From contig JBLDXI010000059.1 of assembly GCA_047495785.1 (NCBI GenBank), forward strand, positions 62,001 to 126,000: DNA of 64,000 bases. Direction: 5' to 3'. A program made the position numbers and the translations under genes. Below, piece by piece: positions 11,858-24,162 of this stretch. The DNA comes from Lepidodermella squamata. Lineage: Eukaryota; Gastrotricha. The stretch's first letter is position 1. Every line of letters begins with the position of its first letter. The notes below the pieces were generated by a model. It ran no database searches and was not told the origin of the DNA. It saw only the letters and a program-made list of their open reading frames with translations.

Positions 11858-14800
11858 TGTTAAAATCAAATTTTTCAAACTAGATTACGGTAGTGAATGT
11901 AATATAGAAAACAAAGGTATATAGATCGCGAAAAAATGCGGGTGATGCGGAAAATCGCAATAGCCATTACAGTAATTATAGGCCCTCTATAGGTTTGGCT
12001 AAAACCCGCCGATGTCCCGTGAGATTTTTATGCATCGCAGTTGGAAAAAATCGCCATAAAGGTGGACGAGCAAGATAAATTTAACGGTTAAATGGGTTCG
12101 TGTCAGGCGCATATCGTTCTAGAGTAAATACTACAAATGAAAAAGCGAGTCTTTGTCGTGATTAGAGGCCGGTATTAATTAATCATAGATCGATTTTTCC
12201 TGCTGTATTACACAGCAAAACATTCGGTGCGATGGAGGAGAAAAAATTGTGTTGTTCATTGTTGAGTATGTACAAATAAATAAATATTAATCGTGATGAG
12301 CGCGGGTGCGTCGACGGAAGGTCAAAGAGTTCGGGACGCTACGGTTGGCCGGGGCAAGTTGCTCGATAAACGAATTACTGCTCGGTGGCAAATTGGTTTA
12401 GTTGCAGCAACTGAGCACACAGCGATTGTCATCATCATCAGTAGCAGAGCAGAGGACAGATCTACTGATGTCGTCGCTTCGGTTGCGCTTGTAATATCGA
12501 TATATTGTCGCATTTATTGCCCAGGCCCATGGCCGGTTTTAATTAAGTGTATGGGGTGGTGGCGCGGACACAGGCCCACACAAGTCAGGCGGACGGAATC
12601 GTCGCCAGTTAACAACATTGTGCTGGCGAATTAGCGCGCCGCAACAGCAGTTGTTGCCAGCTAGGCTGCCTAAGCCGCGCCGTGTTTGCCCGCGACGAGC
12701 CTCGCATAAACACGCCCCGAGTGCCATCGAGGCGCGCGCGCCCATCTGTTGGCGCCACCAAAATAACAACACAACAACAAAAACACGCGCAACAACGCGA
12801 CGACGCAATCACTATTATTTTGGTGCGCTGGATAAATACAGCGCGGAAGCCAAAAAGCCACCGCGGAAATAAATGAAAAACGAAAAAATGTTGCGCGCAT
12901 TTAAAAAAAAAGTAATCGGTCCCGCGCGGCAGCAGCTATAAAAAAGTGGCGCCAAGTAATCGGTTCCAGACACGGCGGCGCGTTACATTTTTCGCTTATC
13001 ATTCGGCTTTTGTTTTTTGCCCGCTGTGAAAAAACTAATCGACATGAGATTTGCGCGCTTCTAAGTTGTGCGCACCCGATGTTTAAGCTACTGCTGCGGC
13101 TCAACAAATCGTTGGAGCGAGGCGGAGGAGCAAAATTTATAATGTTGTTATTAGCAGGCGCATAAAAAAAGAGCCGCGCGCATGCTACATGATGCAAATA
13201 ATAGCAATAATAATAACCAGAGCGCGGCACTTGCCGGCGCAAGTGCTCGAAAGGCGATAATGACAATATATCATACAAGTAACGAACACGAATATCACTG
13301 AGAAGTATCTATGCCGAGATGGCGCCGACGATATGCGCACAACAACCTAAACATCATGTAAAAACAAAGCGTACGACGTGATGAATAATTGCCAGCGTCG
13401 TATCGAGTTGAGAATATCGGTCCGTTGATTATTTTTTCGCCGCGCTGCGACACTCCAAAAAGTTTTACATCGCGCGCGTGGGGTACTGAGCACATGTAAG
13501 CGATAATTTCGGGCGAAATAGGGAATGGAAAAAAGCGAGCAGTGATAAAAAACACGCGCGTGCCTTTTCGGACCAGCGATAATCGCCGCGTCCAGCCAGT
13601 TCGTTCGGATTTCCCTGGTGCGCGGATTAAATATATCTCATAGCACCGGAGTTAACCATAGCCTACCAGCAGGGCTCCTGAATTATCGGTAAAAGCTATT
13701 TTATCGGAATCGTCGCGATATGGAAATTTTCAGTCTTGAAAGCTCGAAAAATACTCTTTTAGAATTAGAATAAGGAATTATTTTCTCCCACTACAAGCCA
13801 AGGTTTCCGTTCAAAATACTTAGCTTGATCCACTAAACAATAAAATGAAAGATGATTGATGAATCTCTTATGAAAATAAGGTATGGTTGATAAGCTAGAA
13901 TGTGTTTTCCGATTTCGTAGCGCGTGAATCATCGGAAACTGAACTTCTATTGCTTGGGTCAAACATTTAAGGAAGCTTCAATCAGGAGATGTAATTACTC
14001 TGAGCATACTCTAGGAGCTTCATTTAACACAAGGGGGTTTCCTCTCGATTCGAAAGAAGGGAATCGAGGAAATAGACGATTTTTTGAGAACGACATAAGA
14101 ATTGTAGATCAATTTTTTGGAATGGGACATTAATCACCAATTTTAGTTAGATCAGTTGAATTTTGGCAGGATCCATAGTAGAAGATCTTCAAGTAACCTT
14201 ACGATGGCATGAGAGCTCCATGATTTTTTAAACAAATTCATAAATAAAGATCTAAAGCGAGAGGAAATTGGGCCGGCGCCACCTGATGTCGGAAACCGTG
14301 GCTGGCGCAGTGGAGCAAGTCCGTGTGTCGTGCATGATGATAGCATTGCCATGGCGTCGTCGGCAGCAATGAAATTGCGGCGCCGAAAATTGGAAATAGA
14401 ATAAATTAGCAGGCGGTTAGCTGCATCAACAGGCGCGATAATCGTCGCCGGCGTTATACGGCGGCGCATCCCGGTTGCGGCCCGCCCAGCAACGAGATAA
14501 TGGCGCAAAGTCGGTAAACAGCGATGGGCCGTTCGATTAGACGTCGCAGAAACGATACAGCGCGCGAGCGTAAAATACAGCTAATGATAACAACAAATAT
14601 TGACCGCCATCAGGGAATAGCTACTGCGACAAATTGCGCACTGCTAATGATTACAATAAATAACGTCAATTATCATCTGACCGCGCGACGCGCCTGATCA
14701 GCAGTAACAAGTTCTTCGGCGGCTTCTTTCAGCGCATCGAACGGAAGTTGATTGCATCGCGCGCTCGCCCTTAATGAAACCAACCGCATCAGCTGCCGAT

Positions 14801-17766
14801 GGCGCCTCGCGGGAACAAATTTGTCGCAAAAATAATTTAGCCGCGCTAATCAGGCCATTTCGCGTTTTGTTGCCAGGCAGCGCCGATCACTTGGTTCACT
14901 TGTTTCACGCGCGCAACCATGTTGGCGTCGTTTGTATGGTCCGGGACTTACACTGCGGTCTCGGATTTCCCTGGTGAGGCGCGGCTATGGTGCGCAGAAA
15001 TCGCTACCGCAAACAAATTGGTGCCAAACAAACGCCGTAAACAACACGAAAGTAATACGCCAGGCAAATGATCATATCGCGGCTTTATTGAGAAAAATGT
15101 AAATTTGTTTACTCAGCTACCATCATCATTGCGATATTATTACATTTTGTCAATGAAAATTACAACAATATTCGACAAGATCGCAGATGATGATTTTTGA
15201 TATGCGGATATGGCAGGCCTAGACATCTAGGGTGATGTCGGGAAACGGTGGGTATAAGAAAAAAAAATCGAGTTGATGCCGTGATGTTTGCCGTTCATAA
15301 ACACCTGGTTATATACTTATTTATAAAGACATCACGCTCTTAATCTAATGAAAAGGAGGAAGGAAGGCGCGTAAAAAATTAGCGATAATTACATCGTGTT
15401 TTGTGTGCATCAACGATATGAATAGTATATCGATCCTATTTTAATTTTACCCAACGTATTTAGAGCGTTCAATTTTTTCTGCGACGAAGAGCAGCGAGTG
15501 AACTGAAACTTCGAAAGCAGCTATGTACGCAATGAGAAATTATTTCCAGGGCTAAGTATAAGAGCAAATCACATCTTGCCGATAAGAGAGTTCGAACTTA
15601 GATTCGAATTCGGCTAAAACAATTTAACAAAAATTGTCAACCTGAAGTTACGATTAAAACCCTAACCTTCAGAATATATAACAATTATTTTTTGGCAGAC
15701 ATGGGTATTTTTAGAAAAAAAAACGAATTGTCTTTAATTCAGTTTGCCAAATGAATCATTTGCGTAAAAATTCAAAACGCAGAACACGACTTGGGAACTG
15801 GTACAAAACTACCGACTCAAATACCAGTTCAATAGTAAAAAATGACTTCCTTCCTTTTTTAACAAGAAAAACAGGTGGGTTGAATGAAATGTTAATATTT
15901 TACCTCCAGGGTTGACGAATGATGTGAGAAGAATTAAAATCGTCACGCCGAGATGCGTTGTTGGCACAGCCGATCGATGGAACAAGAACTTGTGTCGTTT
16001 GCAGCAGTTGCACGCAGGAGGTATCGTTTCGTTGGACTGCATTGTCATTAAAAAATCATTTGCCGCCAAGCGAAACTGGACTCGGGCGGTAAAAAGTGCG
16101 TCGTAATAAAAATGATAAGATCCCTATAGTTGTGACCTATTCAAGACTGAGAAAAGAAATGAATTTAATAGCGAAGTTGAAGATTATTATGACGATATCT
16201 GTTCTCTCTCGTCGAGCTCTCGAGCGTGTCTGATGATCCACCTTGACAAAGGCCGTGGCAGCGATAATGGCGATCTGCTGAACGTAAACGGCGCCATTAA
16301 GGCCTATCAACGCGTGTTCGAGTGGTGGTTTTTGTGCCACTCTTCAGCGCGCGTGCTAATGCGACGCATCGCCAGCAATAACGCTGTCAAAGTGTCTGCT
16401 GCGAAAATCTCGACTACGCCGGGCCTTGACAGTTGATGGCCGGCTGCGATACGACGCCAAGCGCGTGCTGCTATGGCGGTAGTGGTGACAGCCGGCCGGT
16501 TGTGGCCGGTGTTGGGCCGAGTCTCGAAACTTGAGTAATTAAGAAATATTAGCGCTCATCTCGTGCGGCCATTCATCTTTTTTGCGAGCGCCAGCAATCG
16601 ATGCAATCACAACAATCACGCCGCAAATGTGTTGTGCCTGCGCCTGTGTCTCCCCTCTTCTCGCGCGCGAAAATAAATAGCAGGTGGATAGGCGCTTGCG
16701 CTGTTGTTTGCCGAAAATTTTCACTTCAGCTTGTTATAATACCTCCGATATAATAAGTAATAGTATCGAGAGAAACAACAGGCTCGACAGCCTTGGCAAC
16801 GCCGGGCGATTGTCACGCATGAATATTCATTCGGCTCATCATTAAAAAGCTGCTTGCCATCAGGCCGAGCAGGCGCCTAAAGTGAATATAAATATTTAAA
16901 CAAAAGGCATTTTTGGGCCGTGTTATATAGAAGTATACGCGGATCTAATCGCAGACAAACACATCGTATAATGCGCTGCACCGAAGCAGGAAAAAATCGG
17001 CGGAAATGCCGCCACCTGTAAAGCCGGAAATTGAGGAACTAAAATTTCCCCCCAAGTTGTTGTCGCAATAACAAGCAAATCCGGGCTACAGCTCTGCCGA
17101 AAAATCACTGGTAAAACGAGTGATGACACGCTATTCAATTAGCGACGATCGGATCGGCGACCAAGTGCGCGTTGTTTATTGCCCTGGCCGCGCGTGCACG
17201 GCCTGCTTGCTGCGTGCAGTAAATAACAACAATAAATTAGGCGGATGATAATAAAGTCGTCAAAAGTGCCAAGGCGCCAGATTTGTTTTGCGTCAACCTT
17301 CGCGAACCGACCGGCGATATAAACAAAATTGGGGTCGCCATCGCCGTTTCGCTCTACATAAATAAGTGAGTAAATCTGGAGCCGAGAGGTGTTACCCGAT
17401 GTCTGCCGCTCGGTCTTGAAACTCGAGTCGCCCGCCGCACATCCTCGTATCGAGACGATTTCGAAACCGAGCCTGTTAAATTTATTTCAAGTCGCGCGAT
17501 AAAACAGGCCCGGATCGATTTTCAACACACACCCTCCTCCAATTCCGTGTCAATTAACGCCGAATGCTAAGTATCCCGATGTTATCAGACTCGCCCTTTG
17601 CGCCGCGTTACGACAGAAGGCGAGCGCTATCCCCAAGATTTCATGATAACAAAACCAAGTTTCGCTTCATAATTTATTTTACTAATAAAAATAATGGCTA
17701 GAATCAACCGCGATTTGAATGCACCTGAGTGGAAAGATTATCGGTAGAAATCGGTTAAAGTCTTTT
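11858..17766. other. Long gene-free block with CG-rich patches
   Basis: About 5.9 kb upstream of the Ig-receptor gene and downstream of EXOC7. 12.3-13.6, 14.2-15.0 and 16.2-17.6 kb are rich in CG and CGCG with short AT runs, and look alike in texture. No ORF has a plausible start, domain or splice site. The block probably includes the Ig-receptor promoter and distal control DNA. That role is inferred from position only. Confidence 0.4.
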
Positions 17767-20700
17767 TTATTTGCCGCCGCTAAATTGGCCAGTCAAACAG
17801 CCGGCGACCAGTCGTTTGATGTCGTCTTCGCTGTACTTGATGTACTTGCCGCGGTTTGTCGTGAAGTTGGACGAGGCGTAGCAGTCGAGGAATTTCCCAT
17901 AGGGAGTTGTGACTTCCAGGGCAGCTGCTTGCAAAATCTCCGACCGCTGCGCCGGATCGACGACGGTATAACGGCGATGTTGATTGGTCAGCTGCTCCAA
18001 CTCGCAGTTGAATGTACTGAATTTGTCTTTCACAGCTTGACGATCCCTGAAATTTAAAAATAAATCCTCCTTAAAATAATTAATAAAAAGGACACACTTG
18101 TCTTTAGTGACAATAACCGGTTGGGAGTTTGGTGGTAAGCTGACCAGAGACCCGAGGTGGCCCCACGAGCTCATGTAGGCGATTCTGGCCTCGCGGAGCA
18201 GCCGCTCCATCTCCGCGGACCAGCCTAGCGCCGCCGAGCCGTTCGACGATGACCTCAGATGGGTCATCGGCTTCGAATGCTGGGCGTGGTGGTGTTGCTG
18301 CTGCGTCTGCATCGCGTCGATCCGCTGCAAATTTCGCACAACATAGCCGGCGTTGTTGAGAATGAAAACCGCGCGCAGTGATGCGTCATCGCCGTAGTTG
18401 TCCGCCCGGCGTTGAATGCCGCGAACCATCGCCTGACGCAGCCGCTCTTCGTAGTCGACCCACTGAACGGCCGATGTCAACCCGGTGCCTGAGTTCGACC
18501 CCGGCGAGGCAGTTGGAGCAAGATTCGCGGCAGAGGGCCGGCGTTGAGATAACGCTGCAGCGGCTGATTGCTGACCCCCACTCGACGATGTCGAGGATAG
18601 AGCTTGGCCGGCTAATTTCGATAGCGGTAGCAAATCTTCAAGGGCGCGAATCACGCCAGCAGTCATTTCGTGGACCGTGCCATCGCGAGGCATTTCACTC
18701 AACGCTTGTTTGTGGCTGGTCGGCGTGTCGCTCTGGCTAGCCGCAGGGACCGCCTCAGCCGCTGCTATTGCACTCAAAGCGGCCAATGCGACACTGGAAG
18801 CACGTCTCACCTCGCCAAGAGCCTCGTGGAGTCGCTTCTGCGCTCGTTCCGGCAGCGGTAAGAACTGCAAACTCTGCTTAGATTTAGGCCCATTTTCGCT
18901 TATCTGCGGCTGTTCCAGGGCTAGAAGAAGGTTGTCGAGCTGCTGCATGGCAATGAGCATCGCTACGGAGGTTCCCGGCGATTGGTGCGCGTAACGCCGA
19001 GCCGCCTTAACCAACGAAAGAGCTGCATCTCCAAGCTGATCGAACAAAATTCGAGTAATACGGTCGAGCAGGGTGATGGCAATCGAGATTGTTAACGCGG
19101 GCGGGGCTGGTTTCTTCGCGCAGCCAATGATACGGCTGATAAGATCGGCGTGGGAGCGCATCAGCACGAAACAGGCCGCGCATAGGCTGACTACCATCGA
19201 AGATTGACGGGAAGGATCTTCGAAAATCGCTGCAAATGACGTTTGAGTGCCGGATGTTGGCGTTTGTTGGTTTCGAGACGCGTTACCAGGGCCAGCCGGA
19301 GTTCCGCCGCCGCCACCTCTCAACGTACCACCTTGTTGCACAGCTTGAGGCGGTAGGGTACTGCAAAATTAACAAATTCAACGTTAGAGAAATATTTCAC
19401 GCGAAAATTCAAGCGAAAGCATGCGAAAAATTAGGGTGGATTAGATCCCAAAATATTAGGAAGCAAGCGACCAACGTGTAAGCTGCGTGAGTACGACGCT
19501 CCCGGATGGCAAGCGAGCTTCGGCGCTGGGAAACAGATCCCAAGTCAGGGGCTAAGTCACTCTCGCTGACGCACCTAGCGAGATGTTCGTTGAGGCGGGT
19601 CATCAATTGGCCCAACGAGCGAGAAAGCGCCCGTCCGACTATATCAGCGTAATCAGGCAGCTGGCCATTTGGGACAGGTGGATTGTTCGTCTCAAACCAT
19701 TGCCAAATTGCAGCAACGCGGCCCACGCCAGCCTCTGGCATCAGCTCCGGAAATTGATTTATTTCGGAAATATCGTTCACTATAGTAAAAAATACCAGTT
19801 GGAATTGAAAGCATCTCCATCAATTCAGGTTTACCGTCAATGCACGAAGCTAGGGTTGGGACGGTGAGATGACCAGCATACTGCACCAAAATTTTGTCCA
19901 TGTATTGAAGCAGCTTGTCTCGTCCATTTGTATATAACGTGCGCTGTAGATACATGAAGTTAAAATATATTGTTATCGTTTAATCACTTTGGTTCGATGC
20001 GATCACATCAAAACGATACGTCAAACAACATTCCGGTAATTTTCACTGCTCAACATCAATAATTTGCCATGCTTGTAATTTCTTGCAAATCAATCGGCTC
20101 ACAGACATCACTAATTTTGTGGGGTAATGCAAATTTTTTTTGGTAAAATCGTGCTGGTTGATTGACGACTTTCTTACTGTCAAAATATAGTACTGCATGT
20201 TTTCGCATTGCTGTCAGCAAATTCAACAATCAAGATAATACAAATGAGATGATCTAGCGAATAACTATAACATTGTCACAATTCTACCGGTTCGTTGAGA
20301 CCATCCTAGAAATTCAATAATGAATACTTTATTGAACAACTTACAGCAGTTGAGGCGTGATAGGATCCTGGGTTGACATTGCCAAAGAAATCAGCAGCAT
20401 TTCGAAGTTTGGTCATCGCCTCCAAGTATGATGACAAGTCACAAGATGCAGGCCTAGTTGTAAACGTTATCAGGCTACTTGCAGTATATTATTAACAAGA
20501 TTTACCCTCTGTCGATCAGCTGATCAGTTTGCGAAATGGTAGCGTAATGCTGCTGAACACTCTGGAGTTTACTGAGAGTTTGTTCCGCATTAGTTGCTTT
20601 CTGTTTCAATTGATCTGTTTGATCTCGAACGGGGAGTAACAACGTTTCCATGTCAGTCAGTTTCTTATCCAAGCCATCCAGTGCTTCAACTATAGTGCCG

Positions 20701-20807
20701 GCTAATGAATCCAAATGATAAGTTATTTCTCGCATTCGGTTGACATTTTCTTGTTCCAATTTGAGCTTTTGGGTACATTCGGAGTGGATTGCAGAGAACT
20801 CCGACAT
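17767..20807 (-). CDS. EXOC7: Exocyst complex component 7 (Exo70)
   Basis: Six exons: 20506-20807, 20345-20453, 19835-19943, 19476-19779, 18098-19360 and 17767-18046, giving 788 aa. The start is the ATG before SEFSAIHSECTQK. The N-terminus is a coiled-coil (to about residue 100) matching Exo70, including TLLLPVRDQTDQL and TLSKLQSVQQHY. Further landmarks are MPRDGTVHEMT and, near the C-terminus, GKYIKYSEDD, equivalent to the conserved KYIKY. Exo70 tethers secretory vesicles at the plasma membrane by binding PI(4,5)P2 and other exocyst subunits. The last intron (18047-18097, 51 nt) is a multiple of three and has no stop, so retention would keep the frame. Donor 4 (GTTGGT) is weak. The central Ser/Gly/Gln-rich and His/Gln-rich linkers make it longer than vertebrate Exo70. 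Confidence 0.9.
18047..18097 (-). other. In-frame 51-nt intron of EXOC7
   Basis: Donor GTGTGT, acceptor TTTCAG, 51 nt, AT-rich, no stop codon in the reading frame. Removing it gives the join KDK-DRQAVKDKFS, which aligns with the conserved Exo70 C-terminal region, so I treat it as an intron. Retention would insert 17 residues. Confidence 0.75.
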
Positions 20808-20820
20808 TCTCCAGCTATGT

Positions 20821-20902
20821 CCACAGTAAATAGGACGTCTAATGTATATGAGATGTATATATGTATAGATGTATATGTATATATGTATATGAGATGAGAT
20901 GA
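20821..20902. repeat. AT/TG-rich microsatellite upstream of EXOC7
   Basis: Imperfect repeats of TGTATA, GATGTATA and GAGATG, just upstream of the EXOC7 start codon. This is simple-sequence DNA. An in-frame ATG-less extension through it gives a low-complexity Tyr/Ile peptide and is not taken as coding. Confidence 0.7.
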
Positions 20903-21149
20903 CTCGAAAATAGAGCGTCAAGTTAGACGAAATAAGAGTTCCATGTCATTTCAGACAGAAAGCAGCTCACCGCCTACCATCTCCAAGGGCGCTTCCCTCA
21001 ACTCGCCCTTGGAAACTCAGGCCTAGGCAGCGGATATAAGATTCCGCGATGTAATCTTTCCGGGCAATCAAGTCTTCTACAAAGCTCTAATATTTGCATT
21101 TCAGGGTGAGCTTCAGAAGTGGGCGATCCGAAAATTCAGGGAGAATAAA

Positions 21150-21290
21150 AAACGCTCTCAGAGCGATCGCTATCAGACGGTCAAGATTAAGGTTAAGGAT
21201 AGGTTTAGGGTTAGGGTTAGGGTTAGGGTTAGGATGGGGGTGGGGTGCCCTCTGAGCCCTCTGAGAGCGATGCCCTCTGAGAGCGCACTT
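21150..21290. repeat. Interstitial telomeric (TTAGGG)n tract flanked by inverted CTCTGAGAGCG motifs
   Basis: Four perfect TTAGGG units (21205-21228) sit within a longer degenerate stretch (AAGGTTAAGGAT before, TTAGGATGGGGGTGGGG after). On the left CGCTCTCAGAGCG (21153-21165) and on the right two copies of CCTCTGAGAGCG (21258-21270 and 21273-21285) form inverted repeats around it. TTAGGG is the ancestral animal telomere repeat. A short internal tract can arise from telomerase-mediated break repair or be carried by an element. The spacer with a G-rich run could form a quadruplex. Confidence 0.75.
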
Positions 21291-21990
21291 CTACCAACGA
21301 AATTGGAGGAGGTTAAAAAACATAGATATACATACGGTATTCCGAAAGTCAGAAAGTTTGTCAGTTACAAGCAACAAGTTTTCGCTCCGGCAACCGCTTG
21401 AGCAGCGTACAAAGCGTTGCAGTTGCAGCTTTGGCAGAGATAGGCGATCTTGCATTTTACCCGCGTAACCTTAAGTGGATAAAACCATTGCACCCGATAT
21501 TTTATTTTTACTAAAAATCAAAAGTTTTTGTTGACAAACATTTTTAGAATACATTAGAGAGATTCTCAATTTTTTTTAAATTTATTGACCTTCACGCATT
21601 TTTTATAGCCGCGTCCATCATCATTGATGATCCAAAAAAATGAAACCGGCTTATCTCGCGCGAATACGACGTCATCGACTTCTTCCAACCCCAGGATTCC
21701 ACCTGAGATTGATTCCGTGTTGGCTTACGCATCAGTACCTCTTACATGGAAGGCGCAACAGTGAAAAAATCCGAAGCGTCGTTTCGCCATTTAAGAAAGT
21801 CAAACATTATATCATCGTCAATTTGATGACGCCGAGCGTGGGTGAATTTCTGACACAGAGCACAACCCTGGCAGTCATTGGTAACCAGCGATTTACAAAT
21901 ATAGCTGGGCGAATAATCCCCATTTATTTCGCGCTCATTTGAGCAAGCTGAGCAGGAGGCATATACAAATAGCATTTTAATCAGTTGCGA
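21291..21990. other. Intergenic, no gene seen
   Basis: Between the telomeric tract and the transposase relic. AT-rich DNA with no supported exon. Confidence 0.35.
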
Positions 21991-22470
21991 CTACCAGTGG
22001 CGTAGATAATGTCGAAGCACCGGGGTAGCAAAATTTCGCCAAGGTCCAGAAAGGGTAGTGTCAATATTAGGATGGGCGTTAAAATACTTAATCAAATTAA
22101 TGAAATCTAAAGGAAATGACAGACAAATCAATTTTAACGAAAAACTGAATACTCCAACTATGACATCACTCTCACATTCTATGACATCACTCTTCTTCAT
22201 ATTCAGATGCAAAAGCTCTTCATTATCTTCCGAAAGCTCGTCAATGTTAGAATTTTCTCTTCTAATAGTACAAGTTCTTTTTGTAATCTTTTTTACTTGA
22301 AAAATAGTGCGACTTTTTAGGTGCCGTTTGGCGAATTCGTCGATGACAGCTTCGATATCAACCTCATGAGCTAGTTCTCTTTCGATGAATATTAATGACA
22401 GCCCATTCAGCATTTCTTGAGCTGGCATGGCTTCTGGTTTTTGCCTCTTGTCTCTTTCTTGTTGACGTCA
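21991..22470 (-). pseudogene. Relic of a hAT/zf-MYM-type transposase C-terminus
   Basis: On the minus strand an open stretch contains EMLNGLSLIFIERELAHEVD followed by IEAVIDEFAKRH. This matches the closing signature of hAT-like and zf-MYM/TTF-type transposases (RLNxLxLLSIExELxxxLDxxxxIDxFA). The open frame extends upstream of the first ATG as basic residues (ERDKRQKPEA), so the ATG at 22428 is not a true start. No N-terminal zinc finger, catalytic region or terminal inverted repeat is visible, and the downstream part drifts into non-conserved residues. It is a 5'-truncated remnant rather than a working gene. Confidence 0.5.
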
Positions 22471-23036
22471 AATTTAAATGATCACTATTGGAACTTGGTA
22501 TGTGGTATGTGTACTCAGAAATACACGAGTGTCGTTGAGGTCGGTTCGATTTTGGCGAGTTAATTTAGCTTCGAGTTAATTCGCAGCTGATTTCACATCG
22601 TTCCAAGGACATGAGCATCGTAAATTATTTTGATATACCGAGAACCGAAGTGCCTTGCTCTAAATTTTGGCTGTCATGTCTGCAACATAATGGTGCAAAA
22701 GTCGGCCGCTGTCTAATAATGCATCGTTAGGGTCTTTACAATCTAAAAATACGTTGTCTGGAATTCATCTTTCCTTTATCCTTAATCCTTGCCCTCCGAC
22801 GAAACAGATCAATGTACGTCAGGAATACGTCAGGGTCATATAGTGAATTCTATTTGATAAAGGGAGTGACTGTTATTCAAAGACCGCTTTTTGATAACCC
22901 GAGTACCTGCGACCTTATTGGAAGCTACGGCGTCATATTGACGGTCATTTTATTCATTTGTTCATTTGATAACATGAGCTGTACATCATCCGATTGAGAT
23001 TAATAGATTTCAACAGCTTGTTGGACAAGTTTGATA
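22471..23036. other. Intergenic between two transposon remnants
   Basis: No gene seen. It may contain further decayed transposon DNA. Confidence 0.3.
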
Positions 23037-23237
23037 TCGTTAGCGACGCGCCAAAACAACCACTTTACTATTTATAGCTTTTTTATGGAAAGTACGTTCG
23101 ACTCTTGAACGTAAATTCAAATTACGATGAGTACGATCAGTGCTCAAAAAGCCGAACGTACTCCTTCTTTACGCTCGGCTCGTCAAAGTACGATCGAATG
23201 AGTCATCAAAGTGGTTGTTTTGGCGCGTCGCTAACGA
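23037..23237. mobile_element. 201-bp MITE with perfect 30-bp terminal inverted repeats and a TA target duplication
   Basis: Positions 23037-23066 (starting TCGTTAGCGACGCG) and 23208-23237 are perfect reverse complements over 30 bases. TA flanks both ends (23035-23036 and 23238-23239), the signature of Tc1/mariner-type insertion. There is no coding capacity, so it is a non-autonomous miniature element. A second, nested inverted repeat lies inside: AGTACGTTCG at 23091-23100 and CGAACGTACT at 23153-23162. The perfect arms imply recent insertion or a very stable hairpin. Confidence 0.85.
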
Positions 23238-24162
23238 TATATGGGTTGCAGTTTTGAAGAAACTTCCGAAGTAATAGCGACATGGTACTGTCCAAATTCG
23301 ACTTTGCGTTGAGTCATGCTTGGAGAGCGTCATATTTGTCGTGTACCCAAAGCTGATATAATTTGGGTCGACACCCGGACGTAACGAATAGGGATCCGAT
23401 GACATGGTAGACTTGCATATGGGGTGTCTAAAAGTAGTATCCCTGATCTCGTGGCTTCATTTTAATGTCTGCAATGTTGCCGGTAACGTGCATCCACGCT
23501 AAGGCGTTGATAATATTATAGGCCCTGATAAATTTTCGAAAATGTGACGTTCTTGATAGATGTTTTATTTTACGAATCCTATGAGACCGTTCTCAGTCTA
23601 TGTTTTATATTTAAACTGGTAGCATTAGACTCGGGAAATATTTTTTGCGCAAGAGACGAGCGAGAGTTTTATTTATTTATTTAAGAGCATTTATCACACA
23701 GTTGAGAGCTCGGTTATAAAAAAATGTCAGTGCGAAAGAAGGTAACAACAAAGTCATGATTATTCAGTCCTGTTCAAGAGTCAAGTAATGTTCTAAAAAT
23801 CAACAATTATTTGAGATCGACAGCAGCTTGTTATATACACGCTCATCCGTTATTGAAGCGTCAGTTGAAGCGTTAGTATTGGAATATCGATCAAATTTAT
23901 GAAATCATGCATGATTGGTTTATTTTCGCCAAAAACAGAAATTAACAACTTTGTTTCAAACCCTGAAGCAAATTCGAAGGCCCGAGCTGTATTTAATTTG
24001 CTCATGGAAAAGCAAAAAACTGATGAATTTGTGTAAATACGGTAGCCTTCAACTACTTAGGTTATTACACGTTCTTAATTGTTTCAGCTACGATGAAACA
24101 AGGCAGTTAATATTTAATTTCCACTTCTGACCGATTAATTTTCACATTTCTAGTTATTAAAC
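23238..24162. other. Intergenic, upstream of the MCFD2-like gene
   Basis: AT-rich, no gene recognised. The promoter and 5' UTR of the downstream EF-hand gene should lie near its right end. Confidence 0.35.

Noticed and set aside
12293-13555. Several overlapping open stretches on both strands
   Set aside because: CG-rich low-complexity DNA opens many frames at once; none has a start context, domain or splice logic.
19780-19795. A 16-nt GT...AG intron in EXOC7
   Set aside because: It would work in phase, but a 55-nt intron (19780-19834) with a GTAAAC donor and the same acceptor also works and matches the usual intron size.
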